Positions 12,278 to 27,200 of a DNA stretch of 64,000 nt are shown here, piece by piece. Location: positions 16,317,188-16,381,187 of the forward strand of contig CM034101.1 in NCBI GenBank assembly GCA_019914945.1, written 5' to 3'. Under the pieces are notes generated by a model. The model did no database searches. It was not told where the DNA came from and saw only the letters and a list, made by a program, of their open reading frames with translations. The stretch's first letter is position 1; each line of letters begins with the position of its first letter. A program made the position numbers and the translations under genes. The DNA is from Typha latifolia. Taxonomy: Eukaryota > Streptophyta > Magnoliopsida > Poales > Typhaceae.

Positions 12278-15200
12278 TGGAGCTCTCGAATCGAGTAGGG
12301 CTCCGCCGCTTAGAATGGAGGAGATCCCCCATCGCAGTGGCTTCTTTGATACTAGTAAGAGAGACGTTTTCGATTAGTTATGTTTACTTGATCTTGAGGT
12401 TCGATGAGGTGTTGTTCTTGGACGGCTTTGGTTGTCGATGCCGCTTATATTTTTAACTCTCGAATGCGCTTTCTCGACGGTGAATTATGCGAGAGGGCCG
12501 CGTTTTTTATTTGTTTCCTATTTTAGAAATTTCATGCGATCTAATGACGTTTGACAGTAGCCTTCTATTTTGGTTTCGAATTTTCGTTTTCTGGTGATCT
12601 TTTTTCTTCAAGGTGGCGAGTGATGTGACGGTTGTTAGATTGAGTTGTGCTTATGGGAATGAGGAGTTATATTCTTCTTTTAGTAGTTTTTTTAGTTGTT
12701 GGTAACATAGCATCCCCATTGCGGGGTCTTTAAGCTTCAAGCTTCTATGAAAAGAAATAAAGTAAGAATTTAGGTAGCTTATATGCCACATATATAAATT
12801 CATACTTTATACGAGGTCATTTTAGTTATACTTTATAAGAGATAGACTAATGTCTGGTGAGAAGGATCATTATTGCGATGCTATCAAGCTTCTCTGTTGT
12901 TGTTTGAATCCTGATTCACAAGTCGTGGTCTCTTCGGATATGGAATTCTCCAATTAAAATTTAAATATGATATATAAGGTTTCCTTTTCATTTCCCTCAT
13001 AATATCTGCTAAGTTGCAGTTTGTTGCTCTGACATTCTAGTAGCTCTGCTTCTTTAGAGGATTAGACTGATTATCTCAACACGTACGGATAGACTATGGT
13101 GACTTATACATTCTTAGAGGTATGTAGGATATGGCATCTGTCACTTTAGACATTCAATTGCTAACTGGAGCGATAATTTATTGAGTATGCTTGCCGACAT
13201 AAGCAAAATGTCTCTGGCACATTTTTCTTATGGCTGATTGAAAACTGATAGAGAGGGTAGCAAGATGATCCATTTTTCCATCAACATATTTTTTTCCCTT
13301 TCAACTCTCATAGAGTCATAAGCTCATATTCATTATTATTGGACTTACTACTTACTAGTGGATATGTAGATTCTAATACGTGGAATGCTATATACTCTAT
13401 CATTCAGATAATCTTCTAGTTGAGTATAATCATACATTAGAATTGTTTATGTCATAATGCATTGGTTTTCTTCTACTGTGTGGTTTATATAGGATATGAT
13501 TGGGATGACATAGATATGATTATTTGGAATTTCAAAGCATAGTATGAAGAATTAGGCTTGACAACACGACCTTGAGGAATTAGCAGGGAGATCAATGTTT
13601 TTCCTTTTTGTTTTCCCGATGGAGGAGGGAAATGGGGGCTGCACATTGCATTTATGGAAACAAATACCTGTAAAATTTCAATGTACCATGATAAACTTCT
13701 CACAGCCCAAACCTGAAACGATTTGAACTTCAAGATTTGGCAACTAGCAACTATAGCTTGTCAGTTGGTATAAAATAAACATGAAATTCAATAATCTTTA
13801 GTTAAACCACAATTTCATTCAAAATAAAATTTTCAGAAATATATAAACTTGAGACTGATCAGTACATTTTCAGATATCACCATAATCTGGTGTAAACATT
13901 CACTAAAAGGATTTGAAAAGTTAAAAGAATCCTATATAGAACTTGTCGCTTCTTAGTGAACATTAACCTAAAAATTAAAATGCTTCAGAGCACTTTCTTC
14001 TCCAAAGATACAAGTAAATAAGGACCAATGCTCGTTTGTGTTTAAAATTTATTACCAATGACACAAAATTACACCATTCAGATTTTTAGCATTTGCATTA
14101 TTGTTCCTTTGTTTGCCCTCATGTTGTACCAGCATTAAATTGCCTTGAATCCTGGATTATTGCGGAAGCATATTTATGTATAAAATCAAGTGAAATACTA
14201 GGCTTCCTCATATGCATCTATCTTTTATTTCAACGTGCAGGTCATTCTTCTCTTTTTTCCAGCAAATGGGCAACAATCCAATGGAACATCAGGGTAAGGC
14301 TCTATTTTGTTTTGAGTCTTAATTTATGGTCTTATTCAGAAATGATGAGAAAAATTTCTCTTCAAATATTTCAACTTTTCTTGTTATTCAATTTTAATCA
14401 AAAAAGTTGTCTTTCATAAGCATGGTATTTACTAACTTTCACATCCTTGGTTCATATCTTTTACCAAGTGGCAGATGATATTCTTGGATTCTGTTTCTCC
14501 CATATCTTTTTCTGATAATTTGACTCACTACATGACACTGTTTGTTGATTTGGATGATTAAAGAATGAAGATTCTTGCTCAAGGATATCACATATGAGTT
14601 CCAGCTATATCATGAAGGATGCAATGATCTATGGAGTTCAGACGAACTATGGTTATGGCATTTGGGTTTACACAACATAAGATATTTTTTCATGAGAAAA
14701 TTGAAGGAATTGTGTCGTCCTGCTTCATCATTGGAAGCATGATTAATTTAGCGTGCTGTTTTGCAACAAAAGTTGATACACTCAAGAAGAAAATTAGCTT
14801 TCAGATACTAAAGTATAACCAGAAACAACATATATGAGGAACTTTCATCTATTTTATCAGAAGGATGTAGAGGATCCAGAGCTGTAGGATAAGAAGTCAT
14901 GAAACCCGGCTGGTCCTTGTCCTTAGAACCTCTTTTCCTTAAATCAGGGAGTTGTATCCATGGAGCACTCACTCTAGATCTGGCTACTGTATGATACAAT
15001 GTGCTCTAAAAGATACCAAGGTAGCATGATTCTTCAGCAGATATTTTCCGTTTAACCTACCTGTAAATGTATGCACACTATGATACTAGGCATCTTTGAC
15101 ATAATGAAAAAAATAGGGTGTCCATAAGTGACAAAGTTAAAGGTGCAAAAACAAAATTGGCAATTTGTAATGAAGCACTGTGGTTAGTAAATAAGCATGC

Positions 15201-18200
15201 TTTTACGAAAATAACAAGCAAGAATAAAGCCGTCTCTGCAGAGTGAGACTTACATGAAGTTCAAGTTCTGCTGAGTAGTAAATTTTTTTTTTTTTTTCAT
15301 GGATCTCTTTCAGCTTGTAATATTTGATAAGGGCTGTGGAATTGAACATGCCTGCTATTGCTTATTTGAGTGGGTAGCATGATGATAGAAGAGGAGGTAA
15401 GATGAGTAGTGAGTATGCTATGATATAGGTTGGAAAGTAACGCAGAGAGGTGATTTCAGCTTGGAAGAGATGGAACATATTGCCATGTAAACAATGCTGT
15501 ACATCTAGGTGGGGCTGCAAGACAATAAAGAATTTAATGATACCTAGTTGAGATTCTTAATGAGTTTCAAGCATGTAGGTCCAAAATATTACCTATTGGC
15601 AGGTTGTTGGACCCCATGGAAGGCAAGCAGTAGTCTGTGCTATCTTGAGTTCTTTGACAACCAAACATTTGCATGTTTCCCATGGAGAATTGACAAGTAG
15701 TACCTAGCACAGAGACTCTTAATATTTCTTGGGGCAAGAAATCTTAAAAAGGAACAGAAAGCAATTTATAAGAAGGAAGTTTGATAGTATTATTCATGAT
15801 TATAAATGGTGAATAAGAAATTGATGAAGAGGTTATGAATTAGCAAAGTTTTCTTGTTTTAACTGATGCCTTTTCTTTTCTTTGAACGAACTACTAAAAT
15901 GTGCCATTTTGATCACTTATTGCATTTTAAAAGTGCCATTTTGCTTTCTCAGAAGAGTTTCTGAAGGATATTGCTCAATGTATGGAATTTGTGCGCAGCG
16001 TACTGATGGAAAAGTCCTGAATTGTGTAAATGCAACTCATTCTGTCAAGGTGATGTATCATTTCTTTCTTTTAGTTTCAATTTTCTGCAGAAATAAAATC
16101 TGTTATTTGTCTGCCATGTACATTTCAGTTAATATGAGGTAAGCAAAGCAATTTAAAAATTTTGATAGTATTTTTTTCTGGTATTTTATTAATCACCATT
16201 TCATCATTAAAATATGTTAAGCAATCAATTCAATGATCTTTTCGTGTTCATCCATTCTATGGGCACTACATGCCAGCAAGCGGTCCAGTGGGGTTTCAGT
16301 TTGGAATTACTCGAGATAAGACTAAATGTGTTGCAAGAATGGTATTAATTAAGTTATATTTTGGACTCCTCAGCCAGATGACTTGCTTTCTTCGAAGATT
16401 CAGAGTTTGTGCCCAACAATCACTGGCAATGTTTGTTGTTCTTCATATCAGTTTGACATACTCCACGAGCAGGTCCAACAAGTAAGATTTGTGGCTTTGG
16501 TCAAAATTCGAAATTCACTAGCATAAGTGTTTGATTATGGGATATTTTCTCCATTGTTCTTGCTCTTTGACAGTGAGGTTCTGTGCAATGAGAATTGCTT
16601 GTTATTTTTTTCATATATTATTCTTGAGATAGCCTCCTATGCTCAATAAATTACTTGTTACAGGTTCCTCTATATTTTCCACTTCAGTTTTGTTTCATTT
16701 TCTTGGCTTCATAGATATGCTATATTTGTACTCGATGAACGAAACACTGCAGGGAAGCTATACCTTAGGGAGCAAATGGTGGTGTGTGATTTAGCTTCCG
16801 GGGCCTTAGATTTGCTTATTTTCATATCAACACTACCTTACCTGACATGCTTTCATATGAAAATTTATACACTTGTAAGATATGCACTTGTATAGAATTT
16901 TACTGTAGTCCATTATATAAGAGAATTGATGGGACACTTCTTATGACATTTTGAATTAGTATATGTGCAAACAGACATTAGAGAATCAAATTTCATAGTT
17001 TATTCTAATATTTTATTTTGTTACTTCATTGTAGTTTTGTAACCTATTTGCGAGAGAATGCCAAGAAAAAAATTTGGGAAATGTAAAATGATTTTGGAAC
17101 CATGATAGTATTGTTAGGTATTTTTGCTACTAATTTTATCAGTTTCTTTTATGGTAATAAGAATTATATTGCTATTCCTGCTTTTTTCTGTATACAAACA
17201 ATTAACTGTATCATTTATGGATATTATCATAAAATAGTTATGCAGAACTCTATGAATAAAGAAGTATTTTGGATCAACTTCGATTGTCTTTACAAAGTTA
17301 AGCTGATCTGAGCTGTTTCATCTTGATCATATATGTTTTGTCCAACTGGATAGACTGAAAATGCCAGAGCTGGCCCATTTACTCTAAATTAGCAAAATCC
17401 TTATTATTATTTTTCACAACAGAGATATTATAATTCTGTGAGTTTTGTCATGGATGTTTCAACATATTCCGTGCATGTTATTTGTCTTCTTACATATGAG
17501 TTGTTCACTTTATTTAACCACCCTCCTTTTCTTATGTCATATTTTTCAGGCAATTCCTTTTCTTGTGGGATGTCCAGCTTGCTTAAGGAACTTCTTGAAT
17601 CTTTTCTGTGAGCTCGCTTGCTCTCCAGATCAGAGCCTTTTTATCAATGTGACATCTGTCAACAAGGTCCTAATCTTCCCTTTTGACTGAATTTACTGCT
17701 ATAGAATAAAAAAATTTAAGGTTAATGGGCATTTTTCTTTATGAAATATCTAAATATAAAGATCTATCTATTCTTTTAAATATGAATCCTTAGTCTTTTT
17801 AAAATAAAAATAAAAAAATTCACATGCTTCTCCTTTTCATTCATTTCTTTTCATGATTTTACCTAAATTAAATGCTAGTTATATTTCATATCATCATGGA
17901 ACACAGATAGACGATTGTAGCTGCTGTGGTATTTTACATATTTCACCTTTCCTATTGACTGTAGGTAAATAATACATTGACTGTTGATGGCATAGATTTT
18001 TATGTAACCAGTGGGTATGGGGAAGAACTGTATAACTCATGCAAGGATGTGAAATTTGGGACAATGAACACTCGTGCAATGGATTTTATAGGTGCAGGTG
18101 CTCAAAGTTACAAAGGTCAGTGTTGCCTTTTTCTTTTTATGTCAAAAGTATATGGAACTGGTAAATATCGTTCACCTGCTTATCATTCTTGTAGTGTGAG

Positions 18201-21200
18201 AATTTTAATCTAAGTCAGAGATAAGGATTTCAAGATTTCTCATTTGTGGTAATGTTTAAAAGATCAATTGTACTATTACGAAGATAAAAGATTGAGGAGA
18301 CAGTGATGTGTATATTTCGAAATTGTTAGTACATGTAATTCGATAACATCTATGCTTATCCATTTGGAGATGGTAAGTTTATAAAAACCGCTCTTACACG
18401 GTTTTACCTACTAATCTGTAGCTGTTCTTCATGCTTATACCTACTAAACTTTGCTATTTTATTGCTACAATACTAACCGACATTATTTCCTCCGTATTGG
18501 AAATTTGTAATTTTAATAGAGACTAGAAGATATCAACAGTAAAATCGGCAATATTTCGTTTTATGTAATTTTATCCACACTAATAAACTTGTTTTTTCTT
18601 CTATTTTTATGTTCTATTTTTCTTATTGGCTCCTGACTTTTTTTTGCAGAATGGCTTGCATTTTTTGGTCGTAAAGCAAACCTTAATGAGATTGGATCAC
18701 CTTATGAGATAACATTTAGATCTAATATTAGTGATTCATCTGGGATCAAGCCTCTAAATACAACAGTTTATTCTTGTGGGGACCCTTCTCTTGGCTGTTC
18801 ATGTGGTGATTGTCCTTCTTCTTCTGCATGCACGGATTCTTCGTCGGCAGTTAAACGTGCAAAAAAATCCTGTTCGATTAAGATCGGCTCTCTAAAGGTA
18901 ACAATTTCTGGATTGTTATGCTCTTAGATGCAATAGAAGCAAAAAAATTTATCACTTTTTAGTCATTGTAATTTATATAACCGGTACACTATATCAAGAT
19001 GATTGTGTTGATCCTTGGGCGACATGGGTGTGCCTATTGGCAATGTGTGCCAATCACGCATTGGCGCATTTTTAACATGGCTGTAATAAAATTTAGGCTA
19101 TTTAGAGATGTTTTTGGTGTCCTAACCAATGATTGGCGTGCCACAGGCACGGACCGTGCCGACCACCACCCGGCACGGCACGTGCGGCGGCACTTGCCGG
19201 CCGTGCCGTAAGAGGAGAGAAAAGAATAGATACTCACCTTCACCGTCGTCGCTCGCCGATTGCCAATCGCCGTCGCCGCTTGCCGCTCTCTGATCACCGT
19301 CGCCGCCGCCGACGGCGATTAGCGACGGCGATCGGCAACGAGGTCGACGGCGAGCGGCGGAACTATTAGAAGGAGTGCCATGCGGCACCCCTCGTGCCAT
19401 GTGCCGGTACGCCACCAGCACGGCCATCCATGGTCCTAACATGATAATCCTTAATATTTTTTATTTAAGTATTTGTACTAAAGCCTATATTATAATCTTG
19501 TATCATTAGATTATTTTTGTAAATGACATATCTTGATAAAAATATAGCGATAGTCAAGTAAAAACATTATTCAACACATAATATGATTGAATACATTTAT
19601 TACTTGATAATGATTTAATAATAAAAATCAATATCTGGTTGCACATACTTAATCTAATATGTTCTATATCAATTTTGACCAAATTTGAATGAATTTGACA
19701 CAATTAATTTAGATTTTTGAAAATGTATGGAAAGTTTAATTATAATGAAATTTTAGCTAAAAATTATAAAATTTAGATTCAAATCAACTTATATGAAGTT
19801 AATCTAATATGTTATTATACCAATTTTGATCCAACTTGAATGTATTTGATATCCATGAGATCATTTATAAACCTACGCTCTGATACCATTGTAATTGCCA
19901 ACCCTCTACCCGGTCATAGCAACCACATGCCTATATGACATACATGATGCACGTGATAGCCACGGTTGATATTAACCTATTAACAAATTTGTACTCATAA
20001 TAATTCATTCCATAAGTAAGTTATACCATCACACATAAACATTCCCAACATAAATATATATACATATATTTAAAATTTGGGAGAATTTGTGTGAAATTAA
20101 AATTTCCTTTTGATTTCTATATATTAAAGAGTATTTTTCATAGTTTTAGCACCAAATTCTAGATCTATATAGAAAGAGCTAGATCTATTATATTATTATA
20201 TGTGCACTCTATATTACTTTTTAAAATAAAAAATAAAAAAATTGGTGCCAATCGACATGGGTTGATATAAGGCCATGTAGGTTCAGGATGCACTTATGCT
20301 AACGAATATAGTTCAGTACATCATGGCATGGGGACATGCTATTAGCCAACGATGGCCGTGCCGATCATCGGCCGGCACGGCACGACATGGCACGTGCCGC
20401 AGCACTTGCCGGCCGTGCCGTAAGAGAGAAAAAAAATAGATACTCATGCAACCTTAGGTTTTGAATAAAGTGAGAAGTTTTTGTTCATTATGATTTTCCA
20501 TTCTTATATTGCTCCTTTTAGCACTTGAGTTTCTGAACTCCACTTCCATTAGTGATCTTGTGACTGTCACCTTTTCCAGTGTCATGTTGAATATGTGTCA
20601 CGATGCCATAGATTTCACATTTTCACTCATGACTAATCTTGAATAGCATGCACTGCTATACACAAGAAAGGTCTCCAAATTTGATGCTGTATTAAAAATT
20701 AATCTTTTCTGTTGTTTTTTTGACATTCTATTTTATTTTGAAATTTTCCACGAGCTATAAGAGAACAGAGGAACCCAAATTTGGAAATTCAGCAGTAGAG
20801 TTTACTGTATTGTAATGAAATTTGCTGTCTAATCGACTATGTTAATCCTGATAATCAGGTTCTTAATTCTGATTGTTGTCTTTGGAAAAAACATACAAGC
20901 GAGAAAAAGATAGAACCATAGAATCCAATGAAACATAAAGTAGCCGGCTATTTGCAGAAATCTGACTGCAAACAAGGTAAACTAGTCCACTTTCATGAGG
21001 AGATAACTGGAGGCTGATGAATCTATCTCACATGTCAGTACACTTATGCTACTATGCACTTGGACGTATTATGGAACTGCAGTTCAATCATATTCTTCTC
21101 ATCCATCGCATAACTTCATAGGATTCATGGTGCAACATAATTCTGTTTACATCTCAGTTCTCTTATTAGAAGTTTTTTCTGTTCTCAAGGCTTTACAACT

Positions 21201-24200
21201 ATCCTTTCTGATATATCATTATTTGTGTTAATGTGCACAGGTCAAATGCTTGGAATTTTCACTAGCAGTTGTGTACCTTGTCTTACTTCCTGCATTTTTA
21301 GCATGGGGTTTACTAAATAGAAAAGGAAAAAGAATAGGCCTCTCTTCCAAGACAGAATCACTGCAGAATGTTCAGGATCAAAATCAATTGCATTCCCTTA
21401 GCAAGCAAGAACTTCCTAATTCCAGGACACAGGTGTTATTTATGTTTTAACTTTTGCTGATTCATATTTAAATGGATTATTTTATGTTTAAGACATAAAA
21501 CTTTCATATCTTAATTTCAGTTATCTGAAGTTCCTTCTGTTACAAAAACAAAACGACCTTCTACTGCTCAAAGATATATGTCAAATTTCTTCAGGTTGTT
21601 CTATGATCTCTCTAATTGCATTCATAATGGTCTATTCTAGGTATTATATTTAATGTATCAATTTCCTTATATGCAGGAAGTATGGGGTATTCGTCACTAG
21701 ACGTCCAATGTTTGTCTTGTCTGTATCTTTGGCTGTTCCTCTTCTCCTCTGCATAGGGCTTATCACTTTCAAAGTGGAGACACGACCTGAGAAGGTACTT
21801 TTCTAATGTTGTAGATATTCCAACTATCAATCTGAATCGTTGTTGAGTCCTGGTAATAGGGAAATGATGTAATACTGCAGTTACATTTGAATAGGCTAAT
21901 AAGCCGTTTTAGGTTAATTCTTGTATCATCATCAATCTAGGTTCATGAGACCACAGACTGATGGTCTGTTGTATTTTCTCGTACATGATTTATGTAAACT
22001 GTTATGAAAAATTTTCAAACTTTTTAAGGAACATCATGTCAGTTCAAGCTTGATAGTATTACATATTTTTTAGGCTGATACTATCTAATAGGATACAGGA
22101 CATTACCTCTATTTCCTGTATCTAAAGTTTTAAATGTTGCTTTCTGTATGGTAGAATGCTATTTTTTTCTTGCTAGATTTTAAAACTTTCGCCTTTTTGA
22201 AGCTGTGGGTTGGCCCTGGAAGTAAAGCTGCTGAAGAGAAACAATATTTTGACACCAATCTTGCCCCCTTTTATAGGATTGAACAGGTACTTCTTTTGAT
22301 TTCATCTTTAGCTCTGTTATATTATAACTTATAAGAAGTTCACATAATCTCCCATTTCTATGCTACTGTTATTAGATTTGTTAAAATATAAAATATAAAA
22401 ATCATCATTCTTTGACAGCTTAAGGTTTTGGAGTATGATGTCAATATCAAAGTAGAAGTTCCTGCAATCAAATCTTGCCAGGCTCATCTGCTATTTAAAT
22501 ATAAAACCTCTAGTCATTTAAGTCAAGTCTATTTCTAAAACATTCAAAACGTCTCAAGCCTAGAAGTAAAGAAGAATGTTATAATTTGAAATATACAAAC
22601 CACCGTTCTCTAATAGAGTAAGCTTTTAGAGCACTTAATAAGATTAAAAATCTGTTCTTTCTTTGACGGTAAGTTTTTTTGGCTCCATTATGGTTAACTT
22701 CATATTTATTGATTGATCGTGCAAACTGCAGCTTATGTTAGCAACTGTTCCTGTTTCTAGCAGTGGTGATTCATCCTCTATTGTGACAGACAAAAATGTG
22801 AAGTTACTATTTGAAATACAGAAGAAGGTACTGGATCTACATGGCATGTTGTTTTCAACTTTCGAGTTTCGTACTTTGCAGAAAACAGAATTGTTATTTT
22901 CTGTTTCTTCATCTTGATAGGTTGATGGTCTACATGCAAACTATTCTGGAAATATGATATCACTTACTGATATTTGCTTGAAACCACTCGGTGCAGATTG
23001 TGCCACTCAAAGTATTTTACAGGTGCATTTCTAATTGTTTTCCTTTCAACTTTTCATAATGTAGGTATTTGCTATATTATTAACTTAAAAGAGTATGGTT
23101 TTCCATTCATTATCAAGCATGACAACTGCACTGCACTGATGCTTTAAATGAATTATGATAACTTTGGACTCAATTAAAAAATAACAGATCTTTGGAAGTT
23201 CAAATCAACTCGTGTAAAGTTAGTCTAACATCTTGTACATCAATTTTGACCTAATTTAAAAGAATTAGATGTAAATTTTATTTTTTTTTGAGGGAAAATT
23301 TGGGGGAAATCAAATTTCTTTTTTGATTCATATATGAAAAGTATTTTACATAGATCTAGTATCAAATTGGTAGATTCTTACTAGCTCACTAGCACGCTTA
23401 CTAGCACACCTTTAATATATTTTGTAGTGACTTATTCTAGATTTTAATAATTGTATTGAAGTCTACATTAGAATTTATTTCTAGATATTATTGTACATGG
23501 CTTAGTTTAGGCCATTTCTAGTTATGCTAAAATTTTAGCTTAAATATAAACTTTGGGTTCAAATCAACTCATATAGAATTAATCTAACATTACGACCTTT
23601 GCTTATCTCAAAATTAAATATTGAGCGATTGAAGTGATAATCTATTCTTAGACTTGAAAGTATCTCTCATATAATTTTTAAAATTTAAATATTTCTTCTT
23701 CTTTATGCTTATTTTGTTGAAGGTATGATCCACTTGATTAAGAAAATAAACTTTTCCTATTTTCAGTATTTCAAAATGGATCCTCAAAAATATGATGACT
23801 ATGGGGGTATAGACCATGCCAAGTACTGTTTCCAGGTAATTATGTGTTATTTCTGATTAAGTTTTTAAAAAATCTAAAGAAAATCCACAGTCTAATCTTT
23901 TCTATCATTTATGATGACTTATTGTCATTTAACGTTCATATTCGTTTTTTACTTGTGAAGTTCTTTGCTAAATCCTTATACTTTTTTAATTGCTATATTA
24001 TTTTCGTCATTTGAGTTATTCATTTACTAGAATTATGGTACTTCAAAATTTCTCATATCAGGTAATAGAAGTATAGAATTTATATAAACCTAGGTTGCGT
24101 TCACTTATGGAATAAGGGTGGAATAAGCATAACCATTCTAATTTTTAATACTAGAAGAAAAGAGCTAATACTACTATAAGTTATTCTAATGTTTAGTTTA

Positions 24201-27200
24201 ATACTAGTATAAAGAGTAATAGTTATATTTCATATGACATAAAGTTGATATGAAAGTATTGGGAATTGGTGATGTTTTAACAAAATGATAAAAACACCCT
24301 TGAGCCAATGGGAAACAATATTTTAAAAGAAATTCTGCATTATGCGAGTACGAGGAGTTATAGTTCCGCATTGCGTGGGTATATGGGGTTATAACCCCGC
24401 ACTCAGGTGTATGGGGTTATAACCTTGCACTTTGATGTGTGGATATGCAGGGTTTCCTTTGGAGAGGAAAAAGAGAAGATAATAATTGTAGCTGATATGA
24501 CTAATAATTATGTGTTGTCATCTCAAAGGGTAAAATTGTAATGATAATCTTGGGTTATTAATAAATAATTTTTAGAAAGTTGTATGGAATAAGATAGAGA
24601 GAATATTAAAATAATATATTAAAATAAGGTAAGATGCTGTTTAGTTACTAAACTAAAATAAGGAGGTTTATTTTAGAATAAACGTATTCCTATTCCATAA
24701 GTTAACGGGAGCTTAGACAACTTTCTCATATAAGGTTTACTAATATTTGAATTTTAAAATAAAAAAATCACCGTTCTTTAATAGCTTGAAGTTTTAGAGT
24801 AGTTGGTGAGTTAGCATGAGCTAAAACAGAGGTCCAAAATTTTGTTAAGCTCATCTGTCATTTAAAATATAAAATATGTACCCATTTAAATCAAGTCCAT
24901 TACTTAAGTCCATTAAAATGTCTCAGCCCAGAAATGAGGGGGAGTGTTAGAATATAAAAATTACGTTCTCTAACAGCTTAAAGTTTTAGAGCAATTGGTG
25001 AGTTAGTATGATATTAAAACAGAGGTATGGAATCTTGTGAGGCTCATTTGTCATTTAAAATATAAAATCTCTACCCATTCAAATCAAATCCACTTCTTAG
25101 GTCCATTAAAATGTATCAGCTTAGAAACGAGAAAGAGTTTTAGAATATAAAATATAAAAATTATTATTCTCTAACAGCTTAAGCTTTTAAAGTAGTTGGT
25201 GAATTAACACTAATTTTATTATCTATGTGCTGATGTTACCAGTACTTGTTACTAATATATATATTACAATGCATTATCAGCTAAATTCTACTATAAATTT
25301 GGGTACAACTTAACCATTGCAACTGTATATCAGCATTTCTCTTCTGAAGAGACATGCTTGAGCGCATTTGAGGCACCCGTAGATCCAAGTACAACATTAG
25401 GGGGATTCTCAGGAAGTAACTACTCCGAGGTACTGTTGCTGCCCTCAATCAATATTTATTACATGTCTTTGTAAACAAGTACTTTAAGTTAATAGCAGTG
25501 AACTTTTTATTTTTTAGGCTTCTGCATTCGTAGTAACATATCCTGTGAACAATAAAGTTGACAAAACAGGCGAAGAAAATGGAAAGGCTGTATCTTGGGA
25601 AAAGGCTTTCATTCGTCTTGTGAAGGTTTATTTTCTCTCATTGTTCTTTTTTCCTGGTAAAATGTTGTTTCATATCTTAAAACAATATTTCATAAGGTTT
25701 CATTTTGATAGCAAGTTATCAATCCACACTATCAATGTATCAAGATACCAGATCGCTGAAATTTGTTATGTAAACAAAGATAATAGGTTTCTCATTTTGA
25801 TATAATTTCCTTTATTTAACGATTAAAACTGTTATCTACAAATTAAAGTGAATATGTCAAGGGGAAGTTTCTATCAGCTCAGACGAAACCAAACCTAAGG
25901 AGTCTGGGGTAACATTGCCCTTGTTTGATTTGAGTTAGGGTGGGTCTATGACTAAGTTTGAGGACCACTAGCCATGTTTCGTAACCAGACACCTTTTTAT
26001 TCTTAACCAAGTTTGCTCCACAATAGAGATAGAAAATAAAAAAACATTTCCAATTTGAATTCAAGTAGATTCCAAGTTTTACCTTTGAAGTGACTTATAT
26101 CTATCATTTTCATATTTTGTCAATGTTCCCTCTCCTCTCTCTTCTAAAAAAACATATTTTTTTAATTTAAAAATTCGTACACATTGGTGGAAGAATTAAA
26201 ATTTAATTATTTAATATAATTTACTGATAGGTTTAACATGACTGACTTGCATTTATATTTTATATAATAATAATATTTTAGTACTATTTGCATGACACAT
26301 ACTCAATTTCTCTAAAAAATAAATATTTTTACTTTTCATGTCATATCAAAGTAATAATTACATTTGATTTCAAATCTTCTCTCATCTATTCTAATTTTTC
26401 TTTCAAAATAAATAAATTTTTCTTTAAAAAGAATTTAAAACTTATTACATCCACAATAAATTATAGAATAGAAGTGGGCTTGTGAGCTTTTGAGCCCACA
26501 ATAACTTAATTTCTTTTTTGTAATAAAGTTTGCAATACAAAGAACTTCTTAAAGAATATTAAAATTAATTCTATAAAAAATATTTAAAAATAATATAATC
26601 TTACACATAGACTTATAACCAAAAAACAAAAGAAAAATAAAAAGAGTAACCTCATGTTATTAATAAAAAACAACATTAACCTTACGTAATATTAGAATTT
26701 AAAAAAAAATTAATATGTAAGCCCATTTAAAAAAGCTTGATAAAAAAATAATATTTATAAATTTTATCATCAAAAGGATATTTTGGTCTATTAATTTTAT
26801 ATATCTATTTTTTCCTTCAAAACTAACACATTTTTCACTTTTTCACATCACATTAAAAGTAATACACTTTAGCCTAGTTCAAGGTACGTAAATTGTGACT
26901 AAGAAATGTGGTCAACTACCTACATTTAAGACTTAGACTCAAACCAAATAGGCCTATAAAGATTCAAAAACTTCCATAAGAAGAAATGAAATCTGAACTT
27001 GTCATACAAGATTTATCAATTAAATATCTACTTAAATTGAATAAATTTTTGGGTCTATAACTTGTGTTATAATAATCAAGTCACAAGAAGTAAGATATTT
27101 CAAGATTCTTTTAGCCTATGATTAGAGAAGTTTTTACCTTTAAGCAATCTATGCACAGTAGCGGCTCTTTTCAAGGTTAATATGGTCAAGATTCATATTT

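Noticed and set aside
16270..16373. Extending NPC1 exon 4 upstream ([17 protein letters not shown] frame)
   Set aside because: That frame differs from the conserved [15 protein letters not shown] frame, and a clean cag acceptor lies at 16371-16373.
19122..19442. Overlapping ORFs on both strands rich in Arg, Ala and Gly
   Set aside because: They sit in the GC-rich arm of a repeat that recurs at 20342, 28560 and 50150; the CG-rich composition alone keeps the frames open.
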